A DNA stretch of 64,000 nt. Source: Aquabacterium sp. OR-4. Its GTDB lineage: Bacteria; Pseudomonadota; Gammaproteobacteria; Burkholderiales; Burkholderiaceae_C. Positions 8,383-18,000 of this stretch are shown here, piece by piece (position 1 is the first letter of the stretch; each line of letters starts with the position of its first letter). The stretch spans positions 1,674,001 to 1,738,000 of the forward strand of contig NZ_JAOCQD020000002.1 of assembly GCF_025290835.2 (NCBI RefSeq). The letters run 5' to 3'. Position numbers and translations under genes: made by a program. The notes beneath the pieces were generated by a model that was given only the letters and a program-made list of their open reading frames with translations, was not told where the DNA came from and made no database searches.

Positions 8383-11247
8383 ATGACCGACGCCACCACC
8401 CCGGACTACCGTGCCACGCTGAACCTGCCCGACACCCCGTTTCCGATGCGTGGCGACCTGCCCAAGCGCGAGCCGGGCTGGGTGAAGCAGTGGAACGACG
8501 ACGGCCTGTACCAGCGCCTGCGCGATGCGCGCTGCAACGCGCCCAAGTTCATCCTGCACGACGGCCCGCCCTATGCCAACGGCCAGATCCACATGGGCCA
8601 TGCGGTGAACAAGGTGCTCAAGGACATGATCGTCAAGGCGCGGCAGCTGGCCGGCTTTGATGCGCAGTACGTGCCGGGCTGGGACTGCCACGGCCTACCG
8701 ATCGAGAACGCCATCGAGAAAAAGCATGGCCGCACGCTCAGCCGCGACGACATGCAGGCCAAGAGCCGCGCCTACGCCACCGAGCAAATTGGCCAGCAAA
8801 TGCTGGATTTCCAGCGCCTGGGGGTTTTGGGCGACTGGAAGAAACCTTATCGCACGATGGATTTCGCCAACGAGGCCGGAGAAATCCGCGCTTTCAAGCG
8901 CGTGATTGAACGGGGTTTTGTCTACCGCGGCCTGAAACCGGTTTATTGGTGTTTTGATTGCGGATCGTCGCTGGCCGAATTCGAAATCGAATATGCCGAC
9001 AAGAAAAGCCAGACGCTGGATGTTGCATTCCCCAGCGCCGAGCCCGAGAAACTCGCGGCGGCATTTGGTCTGGCAAAAATCGACAAACCTGCATTCGTGG
9101 TGATCTGGACCACCACGGCCTGGACCATCCCGGCCAACCAGGCCTTGAACCTCAACCCGGCGCTCGAGTACGCGCTGGTCGACACCGAGCGCGGCCTGCT
9201 GGTGCTGGCCGCCAGCCTGGTGGACAAGTGTCTGGCACGTTACGGCATCGGCGGCACGGTGCTGGCCACCGCGCTGGGAGAGAAGCTGGGCGGCCTGAAC
9301 TTCCGCCACCCGCTGGCCGAGGTGGACGCTGGCTATGACCGCCTGTCGCCCGTCTACCTGGCTGATTACGCGACCGCCGACGATGGCACCGGCATCGTGC
9401 ATTCGTCGCCGGCCTACGGCGTGGACGACTTCAACTCCTGCCGCGCCAACGGCATGGGCGTCGACGACATCCTGAACCCGGTGGGCGGCAACGGCGTGTA
9501 TGCGGCCGACTTCCCGCTGTTTGGCGGCCAGCAGATCTGGAAGGCCGTGCCGGTCATCCTGGAGGCGCTGAAGAACGCCGGCCGCCTGATGGCCACCGAG
9601 ACCATCACCCACAGCTACCCGCACTGCTGGCGCCACAAGAGCCCGGTGATCTACCGCGCCGCGGCGCAGTGGTTTGTGCGCATGGACGAGGGCGAGGGCG
9701 TGTTCACCCAGGACAAGGCGCCCAAAACCCTGCGCCAGATGGCGCTGGACGCCATCGACCACACCCAGTTCTATCCCGAGAACGGCAAGGCCAGGCTGCG
9801 CGACATGATCGCCAACCGGCCCGACTGGTGCATCAGCCGCCAGCGCAGCTGGGGTGTGCCGGTGCCGTTCTTCCTGCACAAGGAGACCGGCGAACTGCAC
9901 CCGCGCACGATGGAGATCCTGGACCAGGCGGCCGGCATCGTCGAGCAGGGCGGCATCGAGGCCTGGAGCCGCGCCACGGCCGAAGACATCCTGGGCGCCG
10001 CCGACGCGCCGCACTACAGCAAGAGCAGCGACATCCTCGAGGTGTGGTTCGACTCGGGCTCCACCTTCTGGCATGTGCTGCGCGGCACCCATGCCAACAC
10101 CGGCGGCAGCCTGGGCCACCACGATGTCGGCCCCGAGGCCGACCTGTACCTGGAAGGCCATGACCAGCATCGCGGCTGGTTCCACAGCTCGCTCTTGCTG
10201 GCCTGCGCCATCTACGGCCGCGCGCCCTACCGCGGCCTGCTGACCCACGGCTTCACCGTGGACAGCCAGGGCCGCAAGATGAGCAAGAGCCTGGGCAACG
10301 GCATCGAGCCGCAGGCGGTGAGCCAGAAGCTGGGCGGCGAGATCATCCGCCTGTGGGTGGCGGCCAGCGACTACTCGGGCGACATCGCCGGCGACGACAA
10401 GATCCTGGCCCGCGTGGTGGACGCCTACCGCCGCATCCGCAACACGCTGCGCTTTCTGCTGGCCAATGTGAGCGACTTCGATCCGAAGGCGGACGCCGTG
10501 CCGGCCGATCAACTGCTGGAGATCGACCGCTTCGCACTGGCCCGTGCGGCCGAGTTCCAGGCCGAGATCCTGAAGCACTACGAGGTGTACGAGTTCCACC
10601 CCGTCGTGTCCAAGCTGCAGGTGTACTGCTCGGAAGACCTGGGCGCGTTCTACCTCGATGTGCTGAAGGACCGCCTCTACACCACCGCACCCAAGAGCCT
10701 GGCGCGCCGCAGCGCGCAGACCGCGCTGTGGCAGATCACGCAGGCCATGCTGCGCTGGATGGCGCCGTTCTGCAGCTTCACCGCCGAAGAAGCCTGGGCC
10801 ATCTTTGCCCCCGGCCAGGGCAGCATCTTCCTGCAGACCTACTGGAACTTTGCCGACGTGGGCGCCACGCCCGATGCCGCGCTGCTGGCCAAGTGGTCCG
10901 CCGTGCGCGAGGTGCGCGACGCGGCCAACAAGGCCATCGAGGCGGTGCGCACCGCCGGCGGCGTGGGCTCGTCGCTGCAGGCCAATGTGACCGTGGCCGC
11001 ACCGCCCGAAACCCACGCGCTGCTGGCCAGCCTGGGCGAGGATCTGAAGTTCGTGTTCATCACCTCAGTGGCGCAACTGGCCGAAGCGCCCGAACTGGCG
11101 ATCACGGTAACGCCCAGCACGGCCACCAAGTGCGAGCGCTGCTGGCACTGGCGCGACGACGTGGGCCACGACAGCGCCCACCCCACGCTGTGCGGCCGCT
11201 GCACCAGCAACCTGCATGGTGCGGGCGAGGTGCGCACGGTGGCCTGA
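8383..11247 (+). CDS. ileS: Isoleucyl-tRNA synthetase
   Basis: This 954-residue class I aminoacyl-tRNA synthetase charges tRNA-Ile in the cytoplasm. The HIGH-type motif is seen as [14 protein letters not shown], followed by [11 protein letters not shown], which is typical of type 1 housekeeping IleS. The KMSKS motif is [10 protein letters not shown]. The C-terminus carries the zinc-binding cysteines (CERCWHW ... CGRC). Start: the frame is open 414 nt further upstream, but homology begins at [16 protein letters not shown], so ATG 8383 was chosen; its SD is weak. In most proteobacteria ileS sits between ribF and lspA. Here neither neighbour is present, and ileS is flanked by the PEP-CTERM locus and a TetR/binding-protein gene. 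A strong intrinsic terminator follows. Confidence 0.97.
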   Translation: MTDATTPDYRATLNLPDTPFPMRGDLPKREPGWVKQWNDDGLYQRLRDARCNAPKFILHDGPPYANGQIHMGHAVNKVLKDMIVKARQLAGFDAQYVPGWDCHGLPIENAIEKKHGRTLSRDDMQAKSRAYATEQIGQQMLDFQRLGVLGDWKKPYRTMDFANEAGEIRAFKRVIERGFVYRGLKPVYWCFDCGSSLAEFEIEYADKKSQTLDVAFPSAEPEKLAAAFGLAKIDKPAFVVIWTTTAWTIPANQALNLNPALEYALVDTERGLLVLAASLVDKCLARYGIGGTVLATALGEKLGGLNFRHPLAEVDAGYDRLSPVYLADYATADDGTGIVHSSPAYGVDDFNSCRANGMGVDDILNPVGGNGVYAADFPLFGGQQIWKAVPVILEALKNAGRLMATETITHSYPHCWRHKSPVIYRAAAQWFVRMDEGEGVFTQDKAPKTLRQMALDAIDHTQFYPENGKARLRDMIANRPDWCISRQRSWGVPVPFFLHKETGELHPRTMEILDQAAGIVEQGGIEAWSRATAEDILGAADAPHYSKSSDILEVWFDSGSTFWHVLRGTHANTGGSLGHHDVGPEADLYLEGHDQHRGWFHSSLLLACAIYGRAPYRGLLTHGFTVDSQGRKMSKSLGNGIEPQAVSQKLGGEIIRLWVAASDYSGDIAGDDKILARVVDAYRRIRNTLRFLLANVSDFDPKADAVPADQLLEIDRFALARAAEFQAEILKHYEVYEFHPVVSKLQVYCSEDLGAFYLDVLKDRLYTTAPKSLARRSAQTALWQITQAMLRWMAPFCSFTAEEAWAIFAPGQGSIFLQTYWNFADVGATPDAALLAKWSAVREVRDAANKAIEAVRTAGGVGSSLQANVTVAAPPETHALLASLGEDLKFVFITSVAQLAEAPELAITVTPSTATKCERCWHWRDDVGHDSAHPTLCGRCTSNLHGAGEVRTVA

Positions 11248-11282
11248 GGCCACCAGCGGCCTTCGGCCGGCTGCACAGAATT

Positions 11283-11306
11283 GGGCCACCCGCGGTGGCC
11301 CTTTTT
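11283..11306 (+). terminator. Intrinsic terminator of ileS
   Basis: GGGCCACC (11283-11290), loop CGC and GGTGGCCC (11294-11301) are followed directly by TTTTT. It lies 36 nt after the ileS stop codon and 20 nt before the stop of the convergent binding-protein gene. Confidence 0.9.
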
Positions 11307-11325
11307 CATGGCCGGGCGACCAGGC

Positions 11326-12624
11326 TCAGGGCCGGACCATCTTGCACTCCGTGCCCTGCGCCAGCTCGTTGCCGCTGTAGCTGGCATCGGTGCGAAAGCC
11401 CCAGTTCGTGCCCTCGTAGCCGGCCTTCACCGCCTTGCCGTCGACCGGCGCGATGGTGTTCACCACCTGGGGCAGCAGCAGCTGGTGGTCTTCGGCGCGC
11501 ATGCGCACCGGGCCCACGCTGGTGTCAAAGCTCAGGTCTTCCATCGCGCGGGCGATCTTGATCGGCTCCAGCGACTTGGCCTTCTCGATGGCGGCGGCCA
11601 CGAAGCGCGGCGTCATCTCGATGCGGGGTGCCAGAAAGTCCTTGCCGGTCTTGGCCTTGAAGGCCTTGGCCAGGGCGTCCACCCGGGGCGTGTCGGCCTG
11701 GCCCGGGTGCCACTCGGCCACCCAGGTCAGCTGGCCCAGCTTGGCCAGGCTCATGGCCGTGACGGTGCCGGGAAAGGCCCCGGCGCTGTGGTTGTAGTAG
11801 CGCAGGTTCATGCCGGCGTCTGCCGCGGCGCGCAGCAGCAGGGTCATGTCCTGGCCCCAGTTGCCGGTGATCAGCGTGTCGGCGCCGCTGGCCTTCACCT
11901 TGCTGAGGTAGGGCGCGAAGTCTTTCACACGGCCGATGGGGTGGAAGTCGCCGCCGACGAACTTCACGTCGGGCCGCGCCAGGCCCACCAGCTCCTGGCC
12001 GTACTTGGCCCACTGGCGGCCGTGGGCGTAATCCTGGTTCAGCAGGTAGGCGCTCTTGACCTCGGGCGTGCGCTTGATGGTGTTGGCCAGGGCCTTCATC
12101 TTCATCGCGGTATTGGCCTCCAGCTGGAAGTGCCAGAAGCTGCAGCGCTTGCCGGTCAGGTCGGGATCGATCGACGAGTGGTTCAGCACGATCACCTGGC
12201 GCTCGGGGTTGCGCTCGTTGTGCTTGGCCGCCGCGTCGATCAGCGCCGCCACCACGGTGGAGCCCGAACCGCCGGTGACGATGGCGCGCGCGCCCTGGTC
12301 AATGGCCGACTGCAGCGCGCTCTGGCTTTCTTGCGCCGAAAGCTTGCTGTCGAACTGCAGCAGCTCCAGCTTTACCTTGCCCGCCGCACCGGCGTTGACG
12401 CCGCCCCTGGCATTGATGTCGGCCACCGCAAACTGCACATGCGCCAGCATCAGCTCGCCCACCGAGGCAAACGGGCCCGACAACGGGTCGATGAAGGCCA
12501 GCTTGAAGCTTTGCTCGGCGGCGGCGGCCGCCTGGGGCGTGGCCACCAGGCCCATCCAGGCCACGGCGGTGGCGGTGGCGGTGGCGGCGGCACGCCAGCG
12601 GCGGCGCGGCGGGTGTGTGTTCAT
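11326..12624 (-). CDS. ABC transporter substrate-binding protein (LivK-like), internal start
   Basis: Read from the ATG at 12624, the product is 432 residues. It has a signal peptide (MNTHPPRRRWRAAAT..., Ala-rich core, cleavage near AAAAAE) and a type 1 periplasmic binding fold of the branched-chain amino acid/amide class: KLAFIDPLSGPFA near the N-terminus, then AIVTGGSGS and YLLNQDYAHG. An AGGAG lies 9 nt before this ATG, which supports separate initiation and export. No permease or ATPase genes are adjacent, so it must work with transporter parts encoded elsewhere or act as an orphan sensor or chaperone. It lies downstream of, and in the same reading frame as, the TetR segment. Substrate: unknown; the neighbouring ligase and carboxylase suggest an organic acid. 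Confidence 0.8.
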   Translation of the reverse strand: MNTHPPRRRWRAAATATATAVAWMGLVATPQAAAAAEQSFKLAFIDPLSGPFASVGELMLAHVQFAVADINARGGVNAGAAGKVKLELLQFDSKLSAQESQSALQSAIDQGARAIVTGGSGSTVVAALIDAAAKHNERNPERQVIVLNHSSIDPDLTGKRCSFWHFQLEANTAMKMKALANTIKRTPEVKSAYLLNQDYAHGRQWAKYGQELVGLARPDVKFVGGDFHPIGRVKDFAPYLSKVKASGADTLITGNWGQDMTLLLRAAADAGMNLRYYNHSAGAFPGTVTAMSLAKLGQLTWVAEWHPGQADTPRVDALAKAFKAKTGKDFLAPRIEMTPRFVAAAIEKAKSLEPIKIARAMEDLSFDTSVGPVRMRAEDHQLLLPQVVNTIAPVDGKAVKAGYEGTNWGFRTDASYSGNELAQGTECKMVRP

Positions 12625-13335
12625 GCGCGGGATCTCCTCGGGGGTGCGGGTGGGCGCCAGGGCCGGTTCGGGCAGACCGATCACGCGCCAGGCCAGGCGG
12701 CTGAGCTGCTGCACCACGGCCTCGGCTGGCAGGCGGCCCTCGGGCCGGTACCAGCTGTACAGGAAGCCCGGCAGGCTGCAGGCCGCCAGCGCGGTGATGC
12801 GCGTCTCCTGACCCGGCGCGAAGTGCAGCGTGCCGTCGGCACGGCCACGCTCCAGCAGCGCGCAGAACCGGTCGTAGAAGTGGTGGGCCAGGCGCCTTTG
12901 CTCGGCCATGTATTCGGGGCGATAGGCCTGTGGTTCGCGGTAGGCAAAAAACGCCGCCGGGTAATGCGCCAGCGTGGCGCGGATCAGGCGCTCGACGGCC
13001 TGCGCGGCCTGCAGCTGCGGCGGCAGCGCCGCCAGCGTGCCGTCGTCCAGCACGGTGAAGCAGGCCACGGCGGGCGTCCAGCTCAGGGTCTCGAACAGCT
13101 CCTGCTTGTTGCGGAAGTAGTAGTAGACGAAGGGCTTGGTCACACCCAGCCTGTCGGCCACCTGCTCGATGGTGGTGCGGGCATAGCCCTGGGCGTGGAA
13201 CAGCGCCTCGGCGGCGCGCAGGATGGCCTCGCGCTTGGCATCGGTGGCGGCCGTGGGCTGGCGCTGGCGCGGGCCGCGCGCGCTGCGCGTGGCCCTGGCT
13301 GACGCCGCGGAGACAGGTGGATTCACCGAGCGCAT
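11326..13335 (-). CDS. TetR-family regulator reading in frame into the substrate-binding protein
   Basis: Residues 1 to about 225 are a TetR regulator. There is a basic Arg/Pro-rich leader, then the helix-turn-helix with AILRAAEALFHAQGYARTT and VTKPFVYYYFRNKQELFE, then an all-helical ligand domain ending near RVIGLPEP. No stop codon follows. The frame continues through a short linker (TRTPEEIPR) into the signal peptide and binding protein, giving 669 codons in all. Either the cell makes a TetR-only product by some means I cannot see, or it makes a fusion, with the binding protein mainly initiated at the internal ATG 12624. A lost stop codon is a plausible origin. A palindrome directly in front of the start (13337-13354) is a likely operator, suggesting autoregulation and control of the divergent ligase-carboxylase pair. 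Confidence 0.75.
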   Translation of the reverse strand: MRSVNPPVSAASARATRSARGPRQRQPTAATDAKREAILRAAEALFHAQGYARTTIEQVADRLGVTKPFVYYYFRNKQELFETLSWTPAVACFTVLDDGTLAALPPQLQAAQAVERLIRATLAHYPAAFFAYREPQAYRPEYMAEQRRLAHHFYDRFCALLERGRADGTLHFAPGQETRITALAACSLPGFLYSWYRPEGRLPAEAVVQQLSRLAWRVIGLPEPALAPTRTPEEIPRMNTHPPRRRWRAAATATATAVAWMGLVATPQAAAAAEQSFKLAFIDPLSGPFASVGELMLAHVQFAVADINARGGVNAGAAGKVKLELLQFDSKLSAQESQSALQSAIDQGARAIVTGGSGSTVVAALIDAAAKHNERNPERQVIVLNHSSIDPDLTGKRCSFWHFQLEANTAMKMKALANTIKRTPEVKSAYLLNQDYAHGRQWAKYGQELVGLARPDVKFVGGDFHPIGRVKDFAPYLSKVKASGADTLITGNWGQDMTLLLRAAADAGMNLRYYNHSAGAFPGTVTAMSLAKLGQLTWVAEWHPGQADTPRVDALAKAFKAKTGKDFLAPRIEMTPRFVAAAIEKAKSLEPIKIARAMEDLSFDTSVGPVRMRAEDHQLLLPQVVNTIAPVDGKAVKAGYEGTNWGFRTDASYSGNELAQGTECKMVRP

Positions 13336-13336
13336 G

Positions 13337-13354
13337 ACTCAGCTACTGCTGAGT
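13337..13354. promoter_or_regulatory. Candidate TetR operator
   Basis: ACTCAGC (13337-13343), spacer TACT and GCTGAGT (13348-13354) form a perfect 7-bp dyad. It sits 2-19 nt upstream of the tetR start and in the 125-nt gap shared with the divergent ligase gene. Size and position fit a TetR-family operator. The assignment is inferred. Confidence 0.55.
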
Positions 13355-13460
13355 AGTATTTGCGCGGCATCTTCTACCAGCCGGTAGCGCCCGGCAAGTC
13401 CGTGCCGGCCCTCGTTAACCCGCAGCCCGCCCCCAGGCCCAACCCGCACCGGAGCCCGCC

Positions 13461-15092
13461 ATGCGCGAACGCACCGTCGACATCCCGCTCGCCGCGCCGC
13501 TGCACGCTTACCTGCGCCAGCACGCCCTCACCCAGCCCGACAAGCCGGCCTTCCTGTGGTACGGCGCGGCACTCAGCTATGCCCAGCTCGACGCGGCCAG
13601 CGACGCCTTTGCCGCGCGCCTGCTGGCCAGCGGCGTGCAGGCGGGCGAAGCGGTGGCGCTGTTCCTGGGCAACTGCCCGCAGTACGTGGTGGCGCATGTG
13701 GGCATCCAGAAGGCCGGCGCCATCGTCTGCCCCTGCGGGCCGCTGAACAAGGCCCACGAGCTGCAGTACCAGCTCGATGACCTGCAGGCGCGCGTGATCG
13801 TGGCCGCCGCGCCGCTGCTGCCCATCGTGGCCCAGGTGCGGGCGCAGACGGCACTGCAGCAGGCCTTCGTGGTGCACTACGCCGACCTGCTGCCCGAGCA
13901 GCCCACGCTGGACCTGCCCGCCGAGTTGCAGGCGCTGCGCCAGGCGCCGCGCGAGATGCCGGCCATCGATGGCCTGGCGTGCGAAGACTTCCTCGCCGTG
14001 ATGCGCAGCGGCGCGCCCTGTCCGCCGGTGCGCGTGGGCCTGAGCCACACCGCGCTGATGACCTACACCTCGGGCACCACCGGCCTGCCCAAGGGCGCCA
14101 TGCTCAGCCACGACAACGCGTTGTACAAGACGGCCGCCTGCGCCGGCTGCAATGGCGTGGCCGGCGATGACGTGCTGCTGGCCATTGCGCCGCTGTACCA
14201 CATCGCCGGCATGCTGATGGGCATCGATGTGACGCTGTACACCGGCGCCACCACGGTGCTGCTGCACCGCTTCGACCCGCTGGCCACGCTGCAGGCCATT
14301 GAGCGGCACCGCGTCAGCTGGTGGTACAGCATCGCGCCGATGAACGTGGCCTGCATGCAGGTGCCGGGCGCGCAGGCGATGGATTTGTCCAGCCTGCGCG
14401 TCAACCCGGTCACCAGCTTCGGCATCACGTTCACGGCGCCGCTGGCCGCGCAGTGGCGCGCGCATGCGCCCCGCTGCGACAGCTTCGAGGCCGCCTACGG
14501 CCTGAGCGAAACCCACACCTGCGACACCTACATGCCGCGCGAGGCCGTGCGCTGGGGCACGCACGGCAAGCCGGCGCCGGGCGTCACCATCCGCATCCTC
14601 GATCCCGACACCGGTGCCGACAAGCCCACCGGCGAGGTGGGCGAGATCGTGCTGAAAAGCCGCGGCAGCTTCCAGGGCTACTGGAACAAGCCCGAGGCCA
14701 CCGCCAAGACCCTGCGCGACGGCTGGGTGCACACCGGCGACATGGGCGTGCTCGATGACCAGGGCTACCTCACCTTCATCGGCCGCTTCAAGGAGATGAT
14801 CAAGGTGTCGGGCTACAGCGTGTTTCCCGAAGAGGTGGAAACCATCCTGATCAAGCACCCGGCCGTGGCCCAGGCCGCGGTGATCGGCGTGGCCGATGCC
14901 GACAAGGGCGAGGTGGTGCGCGCCTTCATCGTGAAGAAGCCGGGCGCTGACGTGGCTGAGGCCGCACTGATCGCCTGGGCCCGCGACAACATGGCCAGCT
15001 ACAAGGCGCCGCGCAGCGTGCGCTTCATCGATGCGCTGCCGGCCACCGGTGCCGGCAAGGTGCTGCGCCGCCTGCTCAAGGACCCCGCCTGA
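13461..15092 (+). CDS. AMP-dependent acyl-CoA synthetase/ligase
   Basis: This 543-residue ANL-superfamily enzyme activates a carboxylic acid with ATP to an acyl-AMP and then to the CoA thioester. The P-loop-like motif TYTSGTTGLPKG starts at about residue 201. Further motifs are YGLSETHTCD, the WVHTGDMG hinge region, GRFKEMIKVSGYSV, and near the end the conserved lysine context TGAGKVLRR. A GGAG lies 6 nt before the ATG. The stop codon overlaps the start of the next gene by one base (TGATG), so the two are translationally coupled. The family match is to medium/long-chain acyl-CoA ligases, but the substrate cannot be told from sequence. The coupling implies that its product feeds the downstream carboxylase. 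Confidence 0.9.
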   Translation: MRERTVDIPLAAPLHAYLRQHALTQPDKPAFLWYGAALSYAQLDAASDAFAARLLASGVQAGEAVALFLGNCPQYVVAHVGIQKAGAIVCPCGPLNKAHELQYQLDDLQARVIVAAAPLLPIVAQVRAQTALQQAFVVHYADLLPEQPTLDLPAELQALRQAPREMPAIDGLACEDFLAVMRSGAPCPPVRVGLSHTALMTYTSGTTGLPKGAMLSHDNALYKTAACAGCNGVAGDDVLLAIAPLYHIAGMLMGIDVTLYTGATTVLLHRFDPLATLQAIERHRVSWWYSIAPMNVACMQVPGAQAMDLSSLRVNPVTSFGITFTAPLAAQWRAHAPRCDSFEAAYGLSETHTCDTYMPREAVRWGTHGKPAPGVTIRILDPDTGADKPTGEVGEIVLKSRGSFQGYWNKPEATAKTLRDGWVHTGDMGVLDDQGYLTFIGRFKEMIKVSGYSVFPEEVETILIKHPAVAQAAVIGVADADKGEVVRAFIVKKPGADVAEAALIAWARDNMASYKAPRSVRFIDALPATGAGKVLRRLLKDPA

Positions 15093-18000
15093 TGTTCAAG
15101 AAACTGCTGGTCGCCAACCGTGGCGAAATCGCGCTGCGCATCCTGCGCGCGGCGCAGGATCTGGGCATCGCCACCGTCAGCGTCTATGCGCGCGACGACG
15201 TGGGCGCGCCGCACACCCTGCTGGCCGACGAGGCTGTGGCGCTCGATGCCACCGGCCCGGCGGCCTACCTCGACATCGCCACGCTGGTGGCCACGGCGCG
15301 CGCCCACGCTTGCGATGCGGTGCACCCGGGCTACGGCTTCCTCAGCGAGCGGGCCGACTTCGCCCGTGCCTGTGCGGCGGCCGGCCTGTGCTTCGTGGGC
15401 CCCACGCCGGATCAGCTGGCCCTGTTCGGCGACAAGGCGTGTGCCCGCGCCCTGGCCGCCGAGCACGGCGTGCCGCTGCTGCCGGGCACCGGCGCGGCCA
15501 CGCTGGCTGAACTGCAGGCCTTCTTCGCCGAACAGCGCGCGCACGATCCGCAGTGCGGCCTGATGCTCAAGGCCGTGGCCGGTGGCGGCGGCCGCGGCAT
15601 GCGCGCGGTGCTGCAGCCGGCCGACCTGCCCGAGGCCTACACCCGCTGCAGCGCCGAGGCGCAGGCCGCCTTCGGCCTGGGCGCGGTGTATGCCGAGCGC
15701 CTGATGCCGCGCGCCCGCCACCTCGAGATCCAGCTGATCGGCGATGGCCGCCAGGTGATGGCGCTGGGCGAGCGCGAATGCACGCTGCAGCGCCGCTTCC
15801 AGAAGCTGGTGGAGATCGCCCCCAGCCCCACCCTGCCCGATGCGCTTCGCGCGCAGCTGGTGCAGGCCGCGCTGACCCTGGCACGCGCCAGCGGCTACCA
15901 GAGCCTGGGCACCTTCGAGTTCCTGGTCGACGAGGCGTCTACTGAGCTGCCCTTCGTGTTCATCGAGGCCAATCCGCGCCTGCAGGTCGAGCACACGGTC
16001 ACCGAGGCGGTCACCGGCGTCGACCTGGTGGCGGCGCAGATCGCCATTGCCGCCGGACGCTCACTGGCCGCGCTGGGTCTCGACCCGGCCGCGCCGCCCA
16101 TGCCGCGCGGCTTTGCGGTGCAATGGCGCATCAACGCCGAGCGCCTGGATGCGCAAGGCCAGGCCCAGGCCGCCAGCGGCCTGCTCACCCGCTGCGAGCT
16201 TGCCGCCGGCCCCGGCGTGCGCGTGGACAGCCAGGCGCGCCAGGGCCTGCAGCCCTCGCCGCACTACGACACCCTGCTGGCCAAGCTGATCGTGCACCAC
16301 CCGGGCCATGGCGCCGAGGGCTGGGCCGATGTGCTGCGCCGCTCGCGCCGCGCGCTGGGTGAGTGCCGCATCGAGGGCCTGGCCACCAACCTGCCGCTGC
16401 TGCGCGCACTGGCCGAACATCCGGCCCTGGCTGAGCATGCCGTGCACACCCGCTGGCTCGAGGCCGAATGGCCCGCACTGCAACCGCTGCTGGCGGCGCA
16501 CGCCGACGCCCACCACGCCAGCACCGCCACGCAAGCCCCCACCGCGGCCGACGACACCCCGCCGCCCGGCCTGCAGGCCCTGCGCGCGCCCATGGCCGGC
16601 CGCCTGGTGCAGTTCAGCGTGGCCGAGGGCGGGCTGCTGGCCGATGGGGCCGAGGCCCTGGTGCTGGAATCGATGAAGATGCAGCACGGCATCGCCTCGC
16701 CGCTGGCCGCGCGCGTGGCCGCGCGCCGGGTGGCCGAGGGCGATTTCGTGCAGGACGGGCAGGTGCTGCTGTGGCTCACCCCCGAGGACAGCGCCGGCAG
16801 CGCAGTGGACGAAGCCGCCCTGCGCAGCCCCGACCACATCCGCCCCGACCTGCAGCGCGCCCTCGAGCGCATCGCCCTCACCGACGACGCCGCCCGCCCC
16901 GAGGCCGTGGCCAGGCGCCATGCCCAGGGCGGCCGCACCGCGCGCGAGAACATCGCCGATCTGTGCGATGAGGGCTCGTTCATCGAGTACGGCGGCCTGG
17001 CCATTGCCGCGCAGCAGCGCCGCCGCAGCCTCGATGACCTGCAGCGCAACACGCCGGCCGACGGCATGGTCACCGGCATCGGTGCGGTCAACAGCCGCGA
17101 GTTCGGCCCCGAGCGCAGCCGCACCGCGGTGCTGGCCTACGACTACACGGTGCTGGCCGGCACCCAGGGCTGGCGCAACCACCACAAGAAGGATCGGCTG
17201 CTGAAGCTGATCCACGACTGGCAGTTGCCCACCGTGCTGTTTGCCGAAGGCGGTGGCGGCCGCCCGGGCGATGTGGACATGCCCATCGTCGCCGGGCTGA
17301 ACAACCACACCTTCAGCCAGTTTGCGGCGCTGTCGGGCCAGGTGCCGTTCGTGGGCATCGTGCATGGCCGCTGCTTTGCCGGCAATGCGGCGCTGCTGGG
17401 CTGTGCCGACACCATCATCGCCACCCGGTCGGCCAACATCGGCATGGGTGGCCCGGCCATGATCGAGGGCGGCGGCCTGGGCGTCTACAAGCCCGAGGAG
17501 ATCGGCCCGGCGGCCGATCTGGCGCGCAACGGCGTGATCGACCTGCTGGTGGATGACGAAGCCGCCGCGGTGCTCGCCACGCAGCAGTACCTGGGCTACT
17601 TCCAGGGCCGGCTGGGCGCTGATCTGTGGCGTTATGGCGATGCCCGCGCGCTGCGCCACTGCGTGCCCGAGAACCGCCTGCGCGCCTACGACATGCGCGC
17701 GCTGGTCGGCACGCTGGCCGACGCAGGCTCGGTGCTCGAGCTGCGCGCCGGCTTCGGCCACGGCATGGTCACGGCACTGATCCGCATCGAAGGCCGGCCC
17801 ATGGCCCTGCTGGCCAACAACCCGCAGCACCTGGGCGGCGCCATCGACCCCGAGGCCGCCGACAAGGGCGCGCGCTTCCTGCAGCTGGCCAATGCCCATG
17901 GCCTGCCGGTGCTGACGCTGTGCGACACGCCGGGCTTCATGGTCGGCCCCGAGATCGAGCGCCAGGCCCAGGTGCGCCATGCCTGCCGGCTGTTCGTGGC

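Noticed and set aside
8695..11016. Long minus-strand open frame opposite ileS
   Set aside because: Antisense shadow with low-complexity composition; ileS is certain.
11281..13302. Long plus-strand open frame opposite the TetR/binding-protein gene
   Set aside because: Contains runs of Gly/Ala/His without motifs; antisense of a recognisable protein.
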